Assembly: GCF_011057975.1 (NCBI RefSeq)
Contig: NZ_CP049109.1
Span: forward strand, 1,519,001-1,583,000
From: Sphingosinithalassobacter tenebrarum
GTDB lineage: Bacteria; Pseudomonadota; Alphaproteobacteria; Sphingomonadales; Sphingomonadaceae
Reading direction: 5' to 3'
Length of the DNA: 64,000 bases
Shown: positions 45,063 to 53,773 of the stretch, one piece after another
Numbering within the stretch: position 1 is the stretch's first letter
How the letters are laid out: every line of letters begins with the position of its first letter
Translations under genes and position numbers: made by a program
Notes under the pieces: model-generated
The model's database searches: none
Seen by the model: the letters and a program-made list of their open reading frames with translations, nothing else
Told to the model about the DNA's origin: nothing

Positions 45063-45187
45063 TCGATTTCTTGCCTGTTGCCAGGCCAAGGGAAGGGGAA
45101 CCGGGCGGATCGCGAGGGGATCGGTTCGATGATCCGCCCGGTTCTGATTATCTTATAGACGTTTTGATGACGTCGCGTGGCGCGTAA
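45026..45187 (-). ncRNA. Candidate small RNA between flgD and the unknown genes
   Basis: The minus strand carries a 13-base perfect stem AACCGGGCGGATC / GATCCGCCCGGTT (45099-45111 and 45131-45143) and the terminator hairpin at 45034-45062, with no open frame. A TATTAT box (45194-45199) lies just upstream. The alternative is a long 3' untranslated region of flgD. Confidence 0.35.
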
Positions 45188-45190
45188 GTG

Positions 45191-45198
45191 CCTATAAT
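45191..45198 (+). promoter_or_regulatory. CCTATAAT motif downstream of flgD
   Basis: Plus strand CCTATAATAG points into the 3' end of flgD; minus strand CTATTATAGG points at the candidate small RNA. Followed by the palindrome ATACGGGTCCGTAT (45211-45224). Confidence 0.4.
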
Positions 45199-45239
45199 AG
45201 CTAGGGGTTTATACGGGTCCGTATTCGTGCGGTGCCGGC

Positions 45240-45896
45240 TCAGCCGCCGATGCGCAGCAGCCTGTCGGCGGGTACTTCGGCGCCGTTGACGTTGAGCGTG
45301 ACCGTGCCCTCGATCATGTGCACGTCGCGCACTGTTCCGGTGCCGCGCACCGTGATCGGGACGCTGGAGCCGTTGGCGTCGGCGCCGGAGAGTTCCAGCG
45401 TATAGCTGCCCGCCGGTGCGAGCGACCCGTTGGCGCGCATCCCGTCCCAATCGAATCGTCCCGAACTGCCCGGCTGAAGCTGCCCGGTCGCGACGACGCG
45501 GCCATTGGCATCCTTCACCGTGGCGGCAACCGAAGCGACGTTGCGCGAGGCCGACCAGCTCCACGACGCCGGCGCGCTGTCGCTCAACGCGGCGGTCGCC
45601 GAATCGAATTCGACCTCGCGGCCAAGCAGCGACGAGGCCTGGACCAGGTCGCTCGAGCCCATTGCCGAGAGGATCTGCTGCAGCGTTTCGGTCTGCTTGA
45701 TCGATTGCTCGACCTGCGAATACTGCACCAGCTGCTGGGTATATTCGCTGGTATCCATCGGATCGAGCGGGTCCTGATTCTGCATCTGCGAGGTCAGCAG
45801 TTTCAGGAACATGTCGAAATCGGCGTTGAGCCCGGAAAGCGCCGAGCCGCCGGTGGCGGCGGCGGGGGCGCCGGTGCTGGAAGCTACAGTTGTCAT
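45240..45896 (-). CDS. flgD: Hook-capping protein FlgD
   Basis: 218 residues. The N-terminal segment LNADFDMFLKLLTSQMQNQDPLDPMDTSEYTQQLVQYSQVEQSIKQ is the FlgD signature; the C-terminal half holds the Tudor/fibronectin-like domain (ASVAATVKDANGRVVATGQL, SYTLELSGADANG). Scaffold for hook assembly. Ten bases after fliK. Confidence 0.95.
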   Translation of the reverse strand: MTTVASSTGAPAAATGGSALSGLNADFDMFLKLLTSQMQNQDPLDPMDTSEYTQQLVQYSQVEQSIKQTETLQQILSAMGSSDLVQASSLLGREVEFDSATAALSDSAPASWSWSASRNVASVAATVKDANGRVVATGQLQPGSSGRFDWDGMRANGSLAPAGSYTLELSGADANGSSVPITVRGTGTVRDVHMIEGTVTLNVNGAEVPADRLLRIGG

Positions 45897-45906
45897 CGGT
45901 TCATCC

Positions 45907-47880
45907 TCATGCGATCAGGTCGACGCGACCATCGAGGCTGACCGGGCGATAGCCCGCATCGGAATCGACGAAATCGCCGTCATTGGCGGGATTGCCGGTT
46001 GGATTCTGGCGATGCTGGCCGCCATTGCCGCCGCTCCCGCCATTTTGCTGCATCATCTGCTGCTGCTGATTGCCGTCCGAACGGCTTTCGAAGCGGAAAT
46101 TCTGGGGGTCTGCACGCACGCCCGCCTGATCGAGCGCGCGGCCCAGATCGGCGGCGTCGCGGCGCAGCAGTTCGATCGCCGCCTGCGTGTCGGCTTTCAG
46201 CGTTGCCTGGACATGGCCCTTATCATCGAATGCCAGCGTCACTTCCACACGCCCCAGATCGCCCGGGTTCATGCGGACGCGCAGCATGTCTTCGCCGTTC
46301 TGGACCTTGCGCGCGATGGCGATGCCCAGATCGCGGCCGACATGGCCCGAACCGGAGTCGAGTTCGACATCATGCGCCGCGACGGGCGCGGGGGCGGCCG
46401 TCGTGCCGGCGGGCGCCGCCGTGGCGGCCGAAGCCGCGGGCTGGCCGGGGACCGGCATGCGATCGGGCGTCGGCGCAGGCGCGGAGCCGGGCTGAAGCGG
46501 TCGCGCGTCCTGTGATGACACCTTCGAGCTATCGGTGCTCTCGCCGGGAGTAGCCGTCGGCTTGTCGCGCATCAGGTTGGTGAAATCGCGCTCGCCGTGC
46601 GACGCATTGCTGCCGTCGCCGTTCTGGCCGGCGCCGTCGTTGCTCGTGTCGGGTGTTCCGGTGCCTTCCGGGCCCGTTGCAATCTTGAACGAATCCGTAT
46701 TGCCGTTCCGGTCCGTCGTCGCGCTCGGCTCCTGGCCGGTTGCCGGTTCGGCGGCTGGCGATGCGGCAGTGGTGAAGGACTGTTGCCGGGCGTCCTGCGC
46801 CACGGCCGGGACGGGCTCGGCGGGACGCTCGGCGATGGCGGCGGGGGCAATCATCACGGCGGCGTCGGACGCTACCGGAGCCGGGTCGTCAGAAGGTTCA
46901 AGGCCTCTCCTGCCGGTCGGCTCCGCGACCGGGCTTTTCGCTTCGACGTCCGAAGGGCGCGTCTGCGTCGCCGCCGTTGCGGGTGGCGCAGGCGTGTCGG
47001 ACGGCGCCTGCTCCGCCACATTGTCGCCTGCCTGGGTGAGCGGCGATGCGTGTGCACGGCTGTCGACCGGGGCGGCGGTTGTTTCGGTCAGGCGCTTGTC
47101 GCTGCCAGCCGCGGGGGCGGCCGTCGGCGTGGCTGAAGAAGGCGTTCCAGGCACGATCGTCGGCTCGGAACCTTGCGGATTTGTCGCCTGCTGGGTCGCG
47201 GCCGCCGGCTGGCGCGTCGCGATCGTCGCGTCGGGCTGTGGCGCGCCGACCGGGGCTGCGAGCGGTTTCAGGCCTGCGGTCTGCCCGTCAGACGCGGCCG
47301 TTTCGGGCGTCGCGGGAGCAAGCGGCGTTGCTGACGCAAGCGCGGTATCGCCGATCGCCGGCGCGGAGGCAGTCACCGGCATGGCGGTTTCCCCGCGCGG
47401 CATCGCAGGCGAGGCGCCAAGCACGCGCGCGGCGATCGGTGCCGGGACGGATTTGTTCACACCCGTTGCCGCCGTGGTCAGCAGCGATCCGCCGGTCAGC
47501 AGCTCGGGCAGCATCGTGCGGCGCGCGCGGGGCGCGGTGGCCGGCTGGATTGCGGGCATTCCGGCTTCGGCCGGTCGCTGGGGCATGTCTTCGGCGTGAG
47601 CCAGCATGGCGGGGCCGGCCTCGACGGCTGGCGGGAAGCCGGTGCCCGCCGGTTTCGCACCCAGCAGAAGCGTCGCGGCGGCATCGCCTTCGGGCAACAC
47701 CGGCGCTGTTGCGAGCGACGCGGGCCCGGTCTCCCCGAACTTGCTTGCGCCCGGAACCAGGGTGCGCGCGAGGGCATTGCCGGTTTCGACCAGGATGCCG
47801 AAACCGGGGCCGGCATTGGCGCCGGAAGCGAAACCGGGGAGCAGCGAATTGGCGGCGAGGCCGCTATCGGCAACTTTCAT
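45907..47880 (-). CDS. fliK: Hook-length control protein FliK
   Basis: 657 residues. Residues 1-520 are a long Ala/Pro/Thr-rich, low-complexity region typical of the molecular-ruler part. The conserved C-terminal domain reads LRVRMNPGDLGRVEV, LKADTQAAIELLRRDAADLGRALDQAGV, followed by a Gln/Asn/Gly-rich tail (QQQQMMQQNGGSGGNGGQ). It measures hook length and switches export specificity through FlhB. Own TCTATAAT promoter 41 bases upstream. Confidence 0.9.
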   Translation of the reverse strand: MKVADSGLAANSLLPGFASGANAGPGFGILVETGNALARTLVPGASKFGETGPASLATAPVLPEGDAAATLLLGAKPAGTGFPPAVEAGPAMLAHAEDMPQRPAEAGMPAIQPATAPRARRTMLPELLTGGSLLTTAATGVNKSVPAPIAARVLGASPAMPRGETAMPVTASAPAIGDTALASATPLAPATPETAASDGQTAGLKPLAAPVGAPQPDATIATRQPAAATQQATNPQGSEPTIVPGTPSSATPTAAPAAGSDKRLTETTAAPVDSRAHASPLTQAGDNVAEQAPSDTPAPPATAATQTRPSDVEAKSPVAEPTGRRGLEPSDDPAPVASDAAVMIAPAAIAERPAEPVPAVAQDARQQSFTTAASPAAEPATGQEPSATTDRNGNTDSFKIATGPEGTGTPDTSNDGAGQNGDGSNASHGERDFTNLMRDKPTATPGESTDSSKVSSQDARPLQPGSAPAPTPDRMPVPGQPAASAATAAPAGTTAAPAPVAAHDVELDSGSGHVGRDLGIAIARKVQNGEDMLRVRMNPGDLGRVEVTLAFDDKGHVQATLKADTQAAIELLRRDAADLGRALDQAGVRADPQNFRFESRSDGNQQQQMMQQNGGSGGNGGQHRQNPTGNPANDGDFVDSDAGYRPVSLDGRVDLIA

Positions 47881-47920
47881 GCAGCACTCTCATTGCGTGG
47901 CCGCCTGGAGGCCACCTTTC

Positions 47921-47928
47921 ATTATAGA
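47921..47928 (-). promoter_or_regulatory. TCTATAAT motif of the fliK-flgD unit
   Basis: Minus-strand TCTATAAT 40 bases before fliK, in the short gap after flhA. Confidence 0.6.
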
Positions 47929-47951
47929 GGGGTCGCCGCGCGAACGGTCGC

Positions 47952-50033
47952 TCAGCTGATGCTGCCCAGCGCGCGAATGCGGGCGCGGGCGTGAATCTCG
48001 TTCTGCGAAAGCACCACCGTCGCGGGCCGCACGCGTTCGATGATCGAGCGGACGAAGGGGCGGATCGACGGATTGGTCAGCAGGCAGGGGATTTCCCCGT
48101 CATGCGCCAGCTTGTCATAGGTGGCGCGGACCGAACCGATGAATTGCTGCAGCACCGTCGGTGCCATCGCGAGCTGGCGATCATCGCCCGCGCCGACGAT
48201 GCTTTCGGCGAACGCCTGGTCCCATTCCGGCGACAGGGTGACGATCGGGATCGCGTCGCCGCGCATGTTGACCGCCGAAATCTGGCGGGCCAGGCGCGCG
48301 CGGACATGCTCGGTCATCTGCGTCACATTGGCGGTCAGCGGCGCGGCTTCGGCAATGCCTTCGAGGATGGTCGGAATGTCGCGGATCGAAATGCCTTCGC
48401 TCAGCAGATTCTGCAGGATGCGCTGTACAGTCGAAACCGAAACCTTCGACGGAACGATGTCAGCCACCAGCTTTTCCGCCTCGCGATGCACTTCGTTCAG
48501 AAGCTTCTGCGTCTCCGAATAGCTCAGCATGTCGGCGATGTTTTCCTTCACCAGCTCGGTCAGGTGCGTGGTGATGATCGTGCCGCAATCGACGACGGTC
48601 AGTCCGCGGAAGCCGGCTTCGTCGCGCAGCTCGCGATCGATCCAGAGCGCGGGCAGGCCGAACACCGGTTCGGTGGTCGCATCGCCCGGCAGGCCGGTCG
48701 GACCGCCGCCCGGATTGATCAGCAAGAGCTTGTCGAGCCGGATCTCGCCGCGCGCGGCTTCGGTTTCCTTGATGTAGAGGACATATTCGCTCGGCTGTAG
48801 CGACATGTTGTCGATGATGCGGACCGAAGGCAGCACGAAGCCGTAGTCGGTCGCCATTTGGCGACGCAGCGCGCGCACCTGATCGTCAAGCCGCGGCTCG
48901 CGCGTCGAATCGTTGATGATCGGCAGCAGCGCATAGCCGATTTCGATGCGCACGGAGTCGATCGCCAGCGTTTCGCTGATCGGCTGTTCGCGGGTTGCTT
49001 CCTTTTCCTCTGCCTGCGCCGCCATCAGCTTTTCCTGAGCGGCGCGCGCTTCGGCGTTCTTCGTCATCTTCCAGGCGGTATATCCGCATGCCGCCGCGAT
49101 GCTCGCAAAGGGGATGAAGGGCAGGCCGGGCATCAGCGCCAGCGCGCCCATCAGGAACGCGACCATGCCGAACGCCTTGGGGTGACGACCGAGCTGATCG
49201 CCCAGCGCGGTGCCTGCCTTGGTCCGCAGGCCGCCCTTGGAAACGAGCAGACCCGCCGCCACCGACACGATCAGCGCCGGGATCTGGCTGACCAGACCAT
49301 CGCCCGCGGTCAGCACGGTATAGGTCTGGAACGCTTCGCCCAGCGGCACGCCGTGCGAAACCACGCCAATGCCCAGGCCGACGACGATGTTGATCGCGGT
49401 GATCAGCAGGCCCGCGATGGCGTCGCCCTTCACGAATTTGCTGGCACCGTCCATCGCGCCGTAGAAACCGCTTTCGGCTTCCACTTCGGCGCGACGGTTC
49501 TTCGCCTGCTCCTCGTCGATCATCCCGGCGGAGAGGTCGGCGTCGATCGCCATCTGCTTGCCGGGCATCGAATCGAGGCTGAAGCGCGCGGCGACTTCGG
49601 CGATGCGGCCCGCGCCCTTGGTAATGACGACGAAGTTGATGACCACCAGGATCAGGAAGATGGTAAGGCCGATCGCGGTCTCGCCCGCCATCAGGAACTC
49701 GCCGAACGCGCCGATCACATTGCCCGCGGCGTCCGGCCCTTCATGGCCGTGGCCCAGGATCAGGCGCGTCGAGGCCAGGTTGAGGCCGAGCCGCAGCATC
49801 GTCGCGATCAGCAGGATCGTCGGAAAGGCGCTGAGTTCGAGCGGCTTTTCGATGAACAGCGCGGTCATCAGGATCATCACCGAAATGGTGATCGACAGCG
49901 CAAGTCCGATGTCGAGCAGCCAGCCCGGCATCGGCAGGATGAGCATCGCGATGATCGCGACGACGCCGATCGCCAGCGCGAGGTCGCGGCTGGCACCGAT
50001 CCGGTCAAGGAAACGCGCAATGGCTGGGGGCAC
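47952..50033 (-). CDS. flhA: Flagellar export gate protein FlhA
   Basis: 693 residues, GTG start. Seven to eight membrane segments in the first 320 residues, with the FHIPEP signature region (LIATMLRLGLNLASTRLIL, MAGETAIGLTIFLILVVINFVVITKGAGRIAEVAARFSLDSMPGKQMAIDADL) and the long cytoplasmic domain (LTVVDCGTIITTHLTELVKENIADMLSY). Forms the nonameric export ring. One base after the 72-residue gene's stop. Confidence 0.96.
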   Translation of the reverse strand: MPPAIARFLDRIGASRDLALAIGVVAIIAMLILPMPGWLLDIGLALSITISVMILMTALFIEKPLELSAFPTILLIATMLRLGLNLASTRLILGHGHEGPDAAGNVIGAFGEFLMAGETAIGLTIFLILVVINFVVITKGAGRIAEVAARFSLDSMPGKQMAIDADLSAGMIDEEQAKNRRAEVEAESGFYGAMDGASKFVKGDAIAGLLITAINIVVGLGIGVVSHGVPLGEAFQTYTVLTAGDGLVSQIPALIVSVAAGLLVSKGGLRTKAGTALGDQLGRHPKAFGMVAFLMGALALMPGLPFIPFASIAAACGYTAWKMTKNAEARAAQEKLMAAQAEEKEATREQPISETLAIDSVRIEIGYALLPIINDSTREPRLDDQVRALRRQMATDYGFVLPSVRIIDNMSLQPSEYVLYIKETEAARGEIRLDKLLLINPGGGPTGLPGDATTEPVFGLPALWIDRELRDEAGFRGLTVVDCGTIITTHLTELVKENIADMLSYSETQKLLNEVHREAEKLVADIVPSKVSVSTVQRILQNLLSEGISIRDIPTILEGIAEAAPLTANVTQMTEHVRARLARQISAVNMRGDAIPIVTLSPEWDQAFAESIVGAGDDRQLAMAPTVLQQFIGSVRATYDKLAHDGEIPCLLTNPSIRPFVRSIIERVRPATVVLSQNEIHARARIRALGSIS

Positions 50034-50034
50034 G

Positions 50035-50253
50035 TCAGGCTACTCCGAAAACGATCAGGCAGGGCGATCCCGCCAGCACGCCGCGCGATGCGGCCGAATT
50101 GGTCAATCGCAGCGAAGCATCGCGGCGATCGCGTTTGCCGGTGGCTTCCCACCCGGCGGGCTGCCCGCGTCCGCCCCGCAGCACCCAGCGCACCGGCACC
50201 GCGGCGTCACAGTCGTTGGCGGGATGGGGGAGGGCGCGGGCCATGTCGGTCAT
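50035..50253 (-). CDS. Small coupled gene between flbD and flhA
   Basis: 72 residues (MTDMARALPHPANDCDAAVPVRWVLRGGRGQ). Its ATG overlaps the flbD stop (ATGA) and its stop ends one base before the flhA GTG, so it is translationally coupled to both. Basic, Gly/Arg-rich, ending in a hydrophobic strand (GSPCLIVFGVA). No family recognised. The tight coupling is the main evidence that it is expressed. Confidence 0.6.
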   Translation of the reverse strand: MTDMARALPHPANDCDAAVPVRWVLRGGRGQPAGWEATGKRDRRDASLRLTNSAASRGVLAGSPCLIVFGVA

Positions 50254-51584
50254 GCCGCCGGCGACACGGGAATGCCCGCTTCGACAAATGCCTTCAGTTT
50301 GTTGCGCATCGTGCGCACCGAAATGCCCAGGATGCTCGACGCGCTGGTGCGGTTGCCGTGGCAGCGCTCGAGCGTCTGGAGGATCAGCTCGCGCTCGACT
50401 TCCTCGACGGTGCGCCCGACCAGGCTTTCGACATGCAATCGCTCGCCGCTCTCGGCTTCGGCGCTGACGAGGCGGGTGCCGTCGCTCAGCACGAAGTCGC
50501 CCGGTTCGATCTGGGCACCGCGCGAAAGCAGCACGGCGCGATGCACCGCATCTTCCAGCTCGCGGATATTGCCCGGCCAGTCATAGCGGCGCAGCAGCGC
50601 CATCGCGGTGTCGCAGATCGGCTTGACCGCCATGCCGTCCGAAACCGCCAGCCGTTCGGCGAAATGGTTGGCCAGCATCGCGATGTCGTCGCCGCGTTCG
50701 CGCAGTGGCGGCACTTCGATGCGGACCAGACCCAGCCGGGCAAGCAAATCCGCACGGAAGCCGCCTTCGGCGACGCGCGCGTCGAGATCGACGCTGGTCG
50801 AAGCGATCAGCCGCGCCTGAAACGGCACAGGGTCGGTGCTCCCGACGCGCTGGAACCGCTGTTCCTGCAGCACCGCGAGCAGCTTCGCCTGCGTCGCCGG
50901 CGTCAAAGCGCCGATCTCACGCAGCAGTACCGTGCCGCTCTGGGCCTTTTCCAGGCGCCCGATACGGCGGGCGATGGCGCCGGGAAAGGCGCCTTCCTCA
51001 TGCCCGAACAATTCGGATTCCAGAACGTCGGCGGCCACGCCCGCGCATTCGACGACGAGCATCGGATTGGGTCGGCCGGACGCGACATGGATCGTCCGCG
51101 ACATCATTTCCTTGCCCGATCCGCGCTCGCCGGTGATCAGCACCGGCGCGCTGGAAGGCGCGACCGCGCGGGCGAGTTCGTTGGCGCGTTCGAGCGCGGG
51201 ATGTTCGGCCAGCGCTTCGCTCGGGCGCCGCTCGATGACCGACGCGATGGCGGCGGCGATCAGCTCGCGCTGCGGCGGCAGCGGCACATAATCGCGCGCG
51301 CCCGCCCGGATGGCCGCGACTGCGGCCTCCGCCGGCGCATCGATACCACATGCCAGCACCGGTACGGTGAACCGCTCGCTGCGCAGGTTGGTCAGGAAAT
51401 AGGGCACGTCGAGCAGCACGTCGATCATCACCAGGTCGGCGCCGCTTTCGCGCAGCATCGCCAGTGCGTCGTCGCAGCTGTCTGCCATTGCGACTTCGGC
51501 GCCGGCGTCGCGCGCCAGTTCCGCCGCGCGGCGGAATTCGCTTCCCGGAGCGCCGGCAAGCAGCATTCGGATAGGCATTCCCAT
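50250..51584 (-). CDS. flbD: FlbD orthologue with degenerate AAA+ motifs
   Basis: 444 residues. Receiver-like domain (1-120), AAA+ domain (125-370) and C-terminal Fis-type helix-turn-helix (NRTSASSILGISVRTMRNKLK). Local wording such as PVLACGID, IRAGARDYVPLPPQ and GNRTSAS matches Caulobacter FlbD. Walker A GERGSGKE (152-159) is intact, but the sigma-54 contact loop is GAFPGA (198-203) instead of GAFTGA, Walker B is GTVLLRE with Arg222 for the essential Asp, and sensor I is ASTS instead of ATSN. It should bind DNA, but ATP-driven opening of sigma-54 promoters is doubtful. Lies 2 bases after fliN. Confidence 0.92.
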   Translation of the reverse strand: MGMPIRMLLAGAPGSEFRRAAELARDAGAEVAMADSCDDALAMLRESGADLVMIDVLLDVPYFLTNLRSERFTVPVLACGIDAPAEAAVAAIRAGARDYVPLPPQRELIAAAIASVIERRPSEALAEHPALERANELARAVAPSSAPVLITGERGSGKEMMSRTIHVASGRPNPMLVVECAGVAADVLESELFGHEEGAFPGAIARRIGRLEKAQSGTVLLREIGALTPATQAKLLAVLQEQRFQRVGSTDPVPFQARLIASTSVDLDARVAEGGFRADLLARLGLVRIEVPPLRERGDDIAMLANHFAERLAVSDGMAVKPICDTAMALLRRYDWPGNIRELEDAVHRAVLLSRGAQIEPGDFVLSDGTRLVSAEAESGERLHVESLVGRTVEEVERELILQTLERCHGNRTSASSILGISVRTMRNKLKAFVEAGIPVSPAA

Positions 51585-51586
51585 GA

Positions 51587-51952
51587 TCAGATTTCCTGCC
51601 GCACGACTTCGGTTAGGGTGACGCCCAGCGCGCCGTCGATCAGCACGATCTCGCCGCGCGCGATCAGCCGGTCGTTGACGAAGATATCGACCGGTTCGCC
51701 GACGCGACGATCGAGTTCGAGGACATGCCCGGCACGCAGCTCGAGCAGGTCGCCCACCGGCATCCGCGTGCGACCGAGCACGGCCTGCACCTTCACCGGC
51801 ACGTCGAATACGGCTTCCAGTCCTTCGGGGCCGGTGTCGCCGCTAGCTACAGGCTGCGGCTGGGGTTCGAAATCCTCCAGCGGCGGCGGCGCCTGATCGG
51901 CGGCGGGCTCGGTCGGAATGATGTCCTGCGGGTCCACGCTATTCTCCATCAT
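51587..51952 (-). CDS. fliN: Flagellar motor switch protein FliN
   Basis: About 121 residues. Pro/Glu-rich N-terminus, then the SpoA domain FDVPVKVQAVLGRTRMPVGDLLELRAGHVLELDRRVGEPVDIFVNDRLIARGEIVLID. C-ring component with FliM. ATG 51952 overlaps the fliF stop; 51964 is an alternative. Confidence 0.94.
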   Translation of the reverse strand: MMENSVDPQDIIPTEPAADQAPPPLEDFEPQPQPVASGDTGPEGLEAVFDVPVKVQAVLGRTRMPVGDLLELRAGHVLELDRRVGEPVDIFVNDRLIARGEIVLIDGALGVTLTEVVRQEI

Positions 51953-53556
51953 GCGTTCATCCATTGGCGGATCACCGACACCGCTTCGGGCGGGCTGGCG
52001 GAGATCGTTTCGCCGATCTTGTTGAGGGCGGAGACCTTGATGCGGCCATCGACCTGGGCGAGCGCGATTTCCTGGTCGAGCGCGGGGTGTCCGTTCTCGG
52101 CCTGACGTTCCTCGAGCTGATGCATCGCTTCCTCGTCACCGTCCGCCGCGCGCTGGGCCAGTGCCAGCATCTCGGGATCGTTCTCGGCATTCAGCACGCC
52201 GCCGTCCTGCATCGTGGATTCGGCGGCCGGTTTGGGCTTGAGCATCCGCAGCGCGACCAGACCGGCAACGGCGATGATCAGCAGCTGCAGCAGGCCGAAG
52301 ATGCGGTCCATCGAGATCAGCGAGAACAGGCCGCCTTCGCTTTCGGCGAGGTCGTCGACCGGGGCGAATGCCATACTCTCCACCACCACGCTGTCGCCGC
52401 GTTCGGTGTCGTAGCCGATCGCGTTTTCGACGAGGCGGGTCAGCCGCTGGATCATGTCGTCGTCCAGCCCCTTCTCGCCGCCATCGACCATCACCGCGAC
52501 CGAAAGCCGCTTCACTTCGCCCGGTCCGCGCACGGTGACGGTGCGGCGCGAGCTGTTCTGATAGGTGGTGTCTTCCGACGTCTGGTTGGCGGCCGAGCTG
52601 CGGCTCTCGCCCGGCTGGGCGGGCTGGCCGACATTTTCGGGCAGTTCGTTGCCCACCGTGACACCGGCGGGAGCAGGGCCGGTTTCCTGGTCCTGATTGC
52701 CGCTTTCGACCATCACCTGGCGCGCGATCACCTGGATATCGGGATCGTAGATATTGGCTTCTTCGCGAAAGGCGTCGCGGTTGATTTCCGCCGACACCTC
52801 GGCGCGCACCTTGCCCTGGCCGACGATCGGCGAAAGCAGTGCCTCGATCTCGTCGCGCAGGCGCGTTTCGACGGCGGCCTGACGCTCGTCGGCATCGGTG
52901 CTCGCCATCGTCTCGCTGTCACCCGCACGCGCCAGCAGCGCGCCCGACTGATCGACCACCGATACCGCTTCGGGCGAAAGTTCGGGGACCGAAGAGGAAA
53001 CGAGATAGCGGATCGCCTGCACCGTTTCGGCAGGCAGGCGCCCGCGCGTCTTGACGGTAACGGCGGCGGTGGCCTTGCGCGCTTCGGCGGCGAACATGGC
53101 GCGTTCGGGCATCACGATATGGACGCGCGCGGCGGCAACCGCCTGCAGGCTCTGGATCGAACGCGAAAGCTCGCCCTCGACGGCGCGCGTCTCGTTCATC
53201 TTGGCGCGGCTGGAAGAGACGCCGAAACTGTCTTCCTGATCGAGCACGTCATAGCCGATCGGCCCGCCCAGCTTTTCGCCGGCAAGGCTCATCCGCAGCT
53301 CGGCGAGCTTTTCCTGCGGCGCGAGGATCGAGCTGCCGTCGGCTGAGAGGCGATAGTCGACGCCCTGCGCTTCCAGCTTCTCGGCGATCGCCTGCGCGGC
53401 GGTAGGATCGAGATCGGTATAGAGAAAGCCCATCGCGCCGTCGCCGCCGCGCGTCGCAACGAATGCGAGCGAGACCAGCAGGGCCAGCGCCACAGCGCCC
53501 ATGATCATCAGCCTTTTGGCTCCGACCTGGTCGACGAATTTCTTGACTGCTTCCAA
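51949..53556 (-). CDS. fliF: Flagellar MS-ring protein FliF
   Basis: 535 residues from TTG 53556. Two membrane segments (about 18-36 and 425-445) enclose the ring-building motifs: GFLYTDLDPTAAQAIAEKLEAQGVDYRLSADGSSI, LRMSLAGEKLGG, SFGVSSSRAKMNETRAVEGELSRSIQSLQAVAAARVHIVMPERAMF. The C-terminal tail binds FliG. It carries its own CCTATAAT and two GGCAAA-type sites, and is separated from fliG-fliH by an unrelated gene. Confidence 0.96.
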   Translation of the reverse strand: MEAVKKFVDQVGAKRLMIMGAVALALLVSLAFVATRGGDGAMGFLYTDLDPTAAQAIAEKLEAQGVDYRLSADGSSILAPQEKLAELRMSLAGEKLGGPIGYDVLDQEDSFGVSSSRAKMNETRAVEGELSRSIQSLQAVAAARVHIVMPERAMFAAEARKATAAVTVKTRGRLPAETVQAIRYLVSSSVPELSPEAVSVVDQSGALLARAGDSETMASTDADERQAAVETRLRDEIEALLSPIVGQGKVRAEVSAEINRDAFREEANIYDPDIQVIARQVMVESGNQDQETGPAPAGVTVGNELPENVGQPAQPGESRSSAANQTSEDTTYQNSSRRTVTVRGPGEVKRLSVAVMVDGGEKGLDDDMIQRLTRLVENAIGYDTERGDSVVVESMAFAPVDDLAESEGGLFSLISMDRIFGLLQLLIIAVAGLVALRMLKPKPAAESTMQDGGVLNAENDPEMLALAQRAADGDEEAMHQLEERQAENGHPALDQEIALAQVDGRIKVSALNKIGETISASPPEAVSVIRQWMNA

Positions 53557-53608
53557 TTCCCGCCTCGTGGCTTGCCGGATTTGCGGGCGTTCTGCCCCTC
53601 ACACAGGA

Positions 53609-53616
53609 ATTATAGG
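53609..53616 (-). promoter_or_regulatory. CCTATAAT motif of the fliF operon
   Basis: Minus strand, 52 bases before the fliF TTG. Two FlbD-like sites lie directly upstream. Confidence 0.65.
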
Positions 53617-53627
53617 ATGATCGAGGC

Positions 53628-53659
53628 GGCAAGCTTTGCCGGGGTGGGAAATTTTTGCC
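53628..53659. promoter_or_regulatory. Two FlbD-like sites upstream of fliF
   Basis: GGCAAGCTTTGCC at 53628-53640 (perfect GGCAA / TTGCC arms) and GGAAATTTTTGCC at 53647-53659, 19 bases apart and immediately upstream of the CCTATAAT. Confidence 0.55.
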
Positions 53660-53773
53660 GGGGGGGCAGGCGCCTGCCGCGCGTGCGTCACGGTCTGACG
53701 AAGCAGGATTGCAGCACGCCGCGATCATCGCAGAAAGTCGTGCGGGTTCGTTTGGGCGCGCGGGGAGCTGGAA

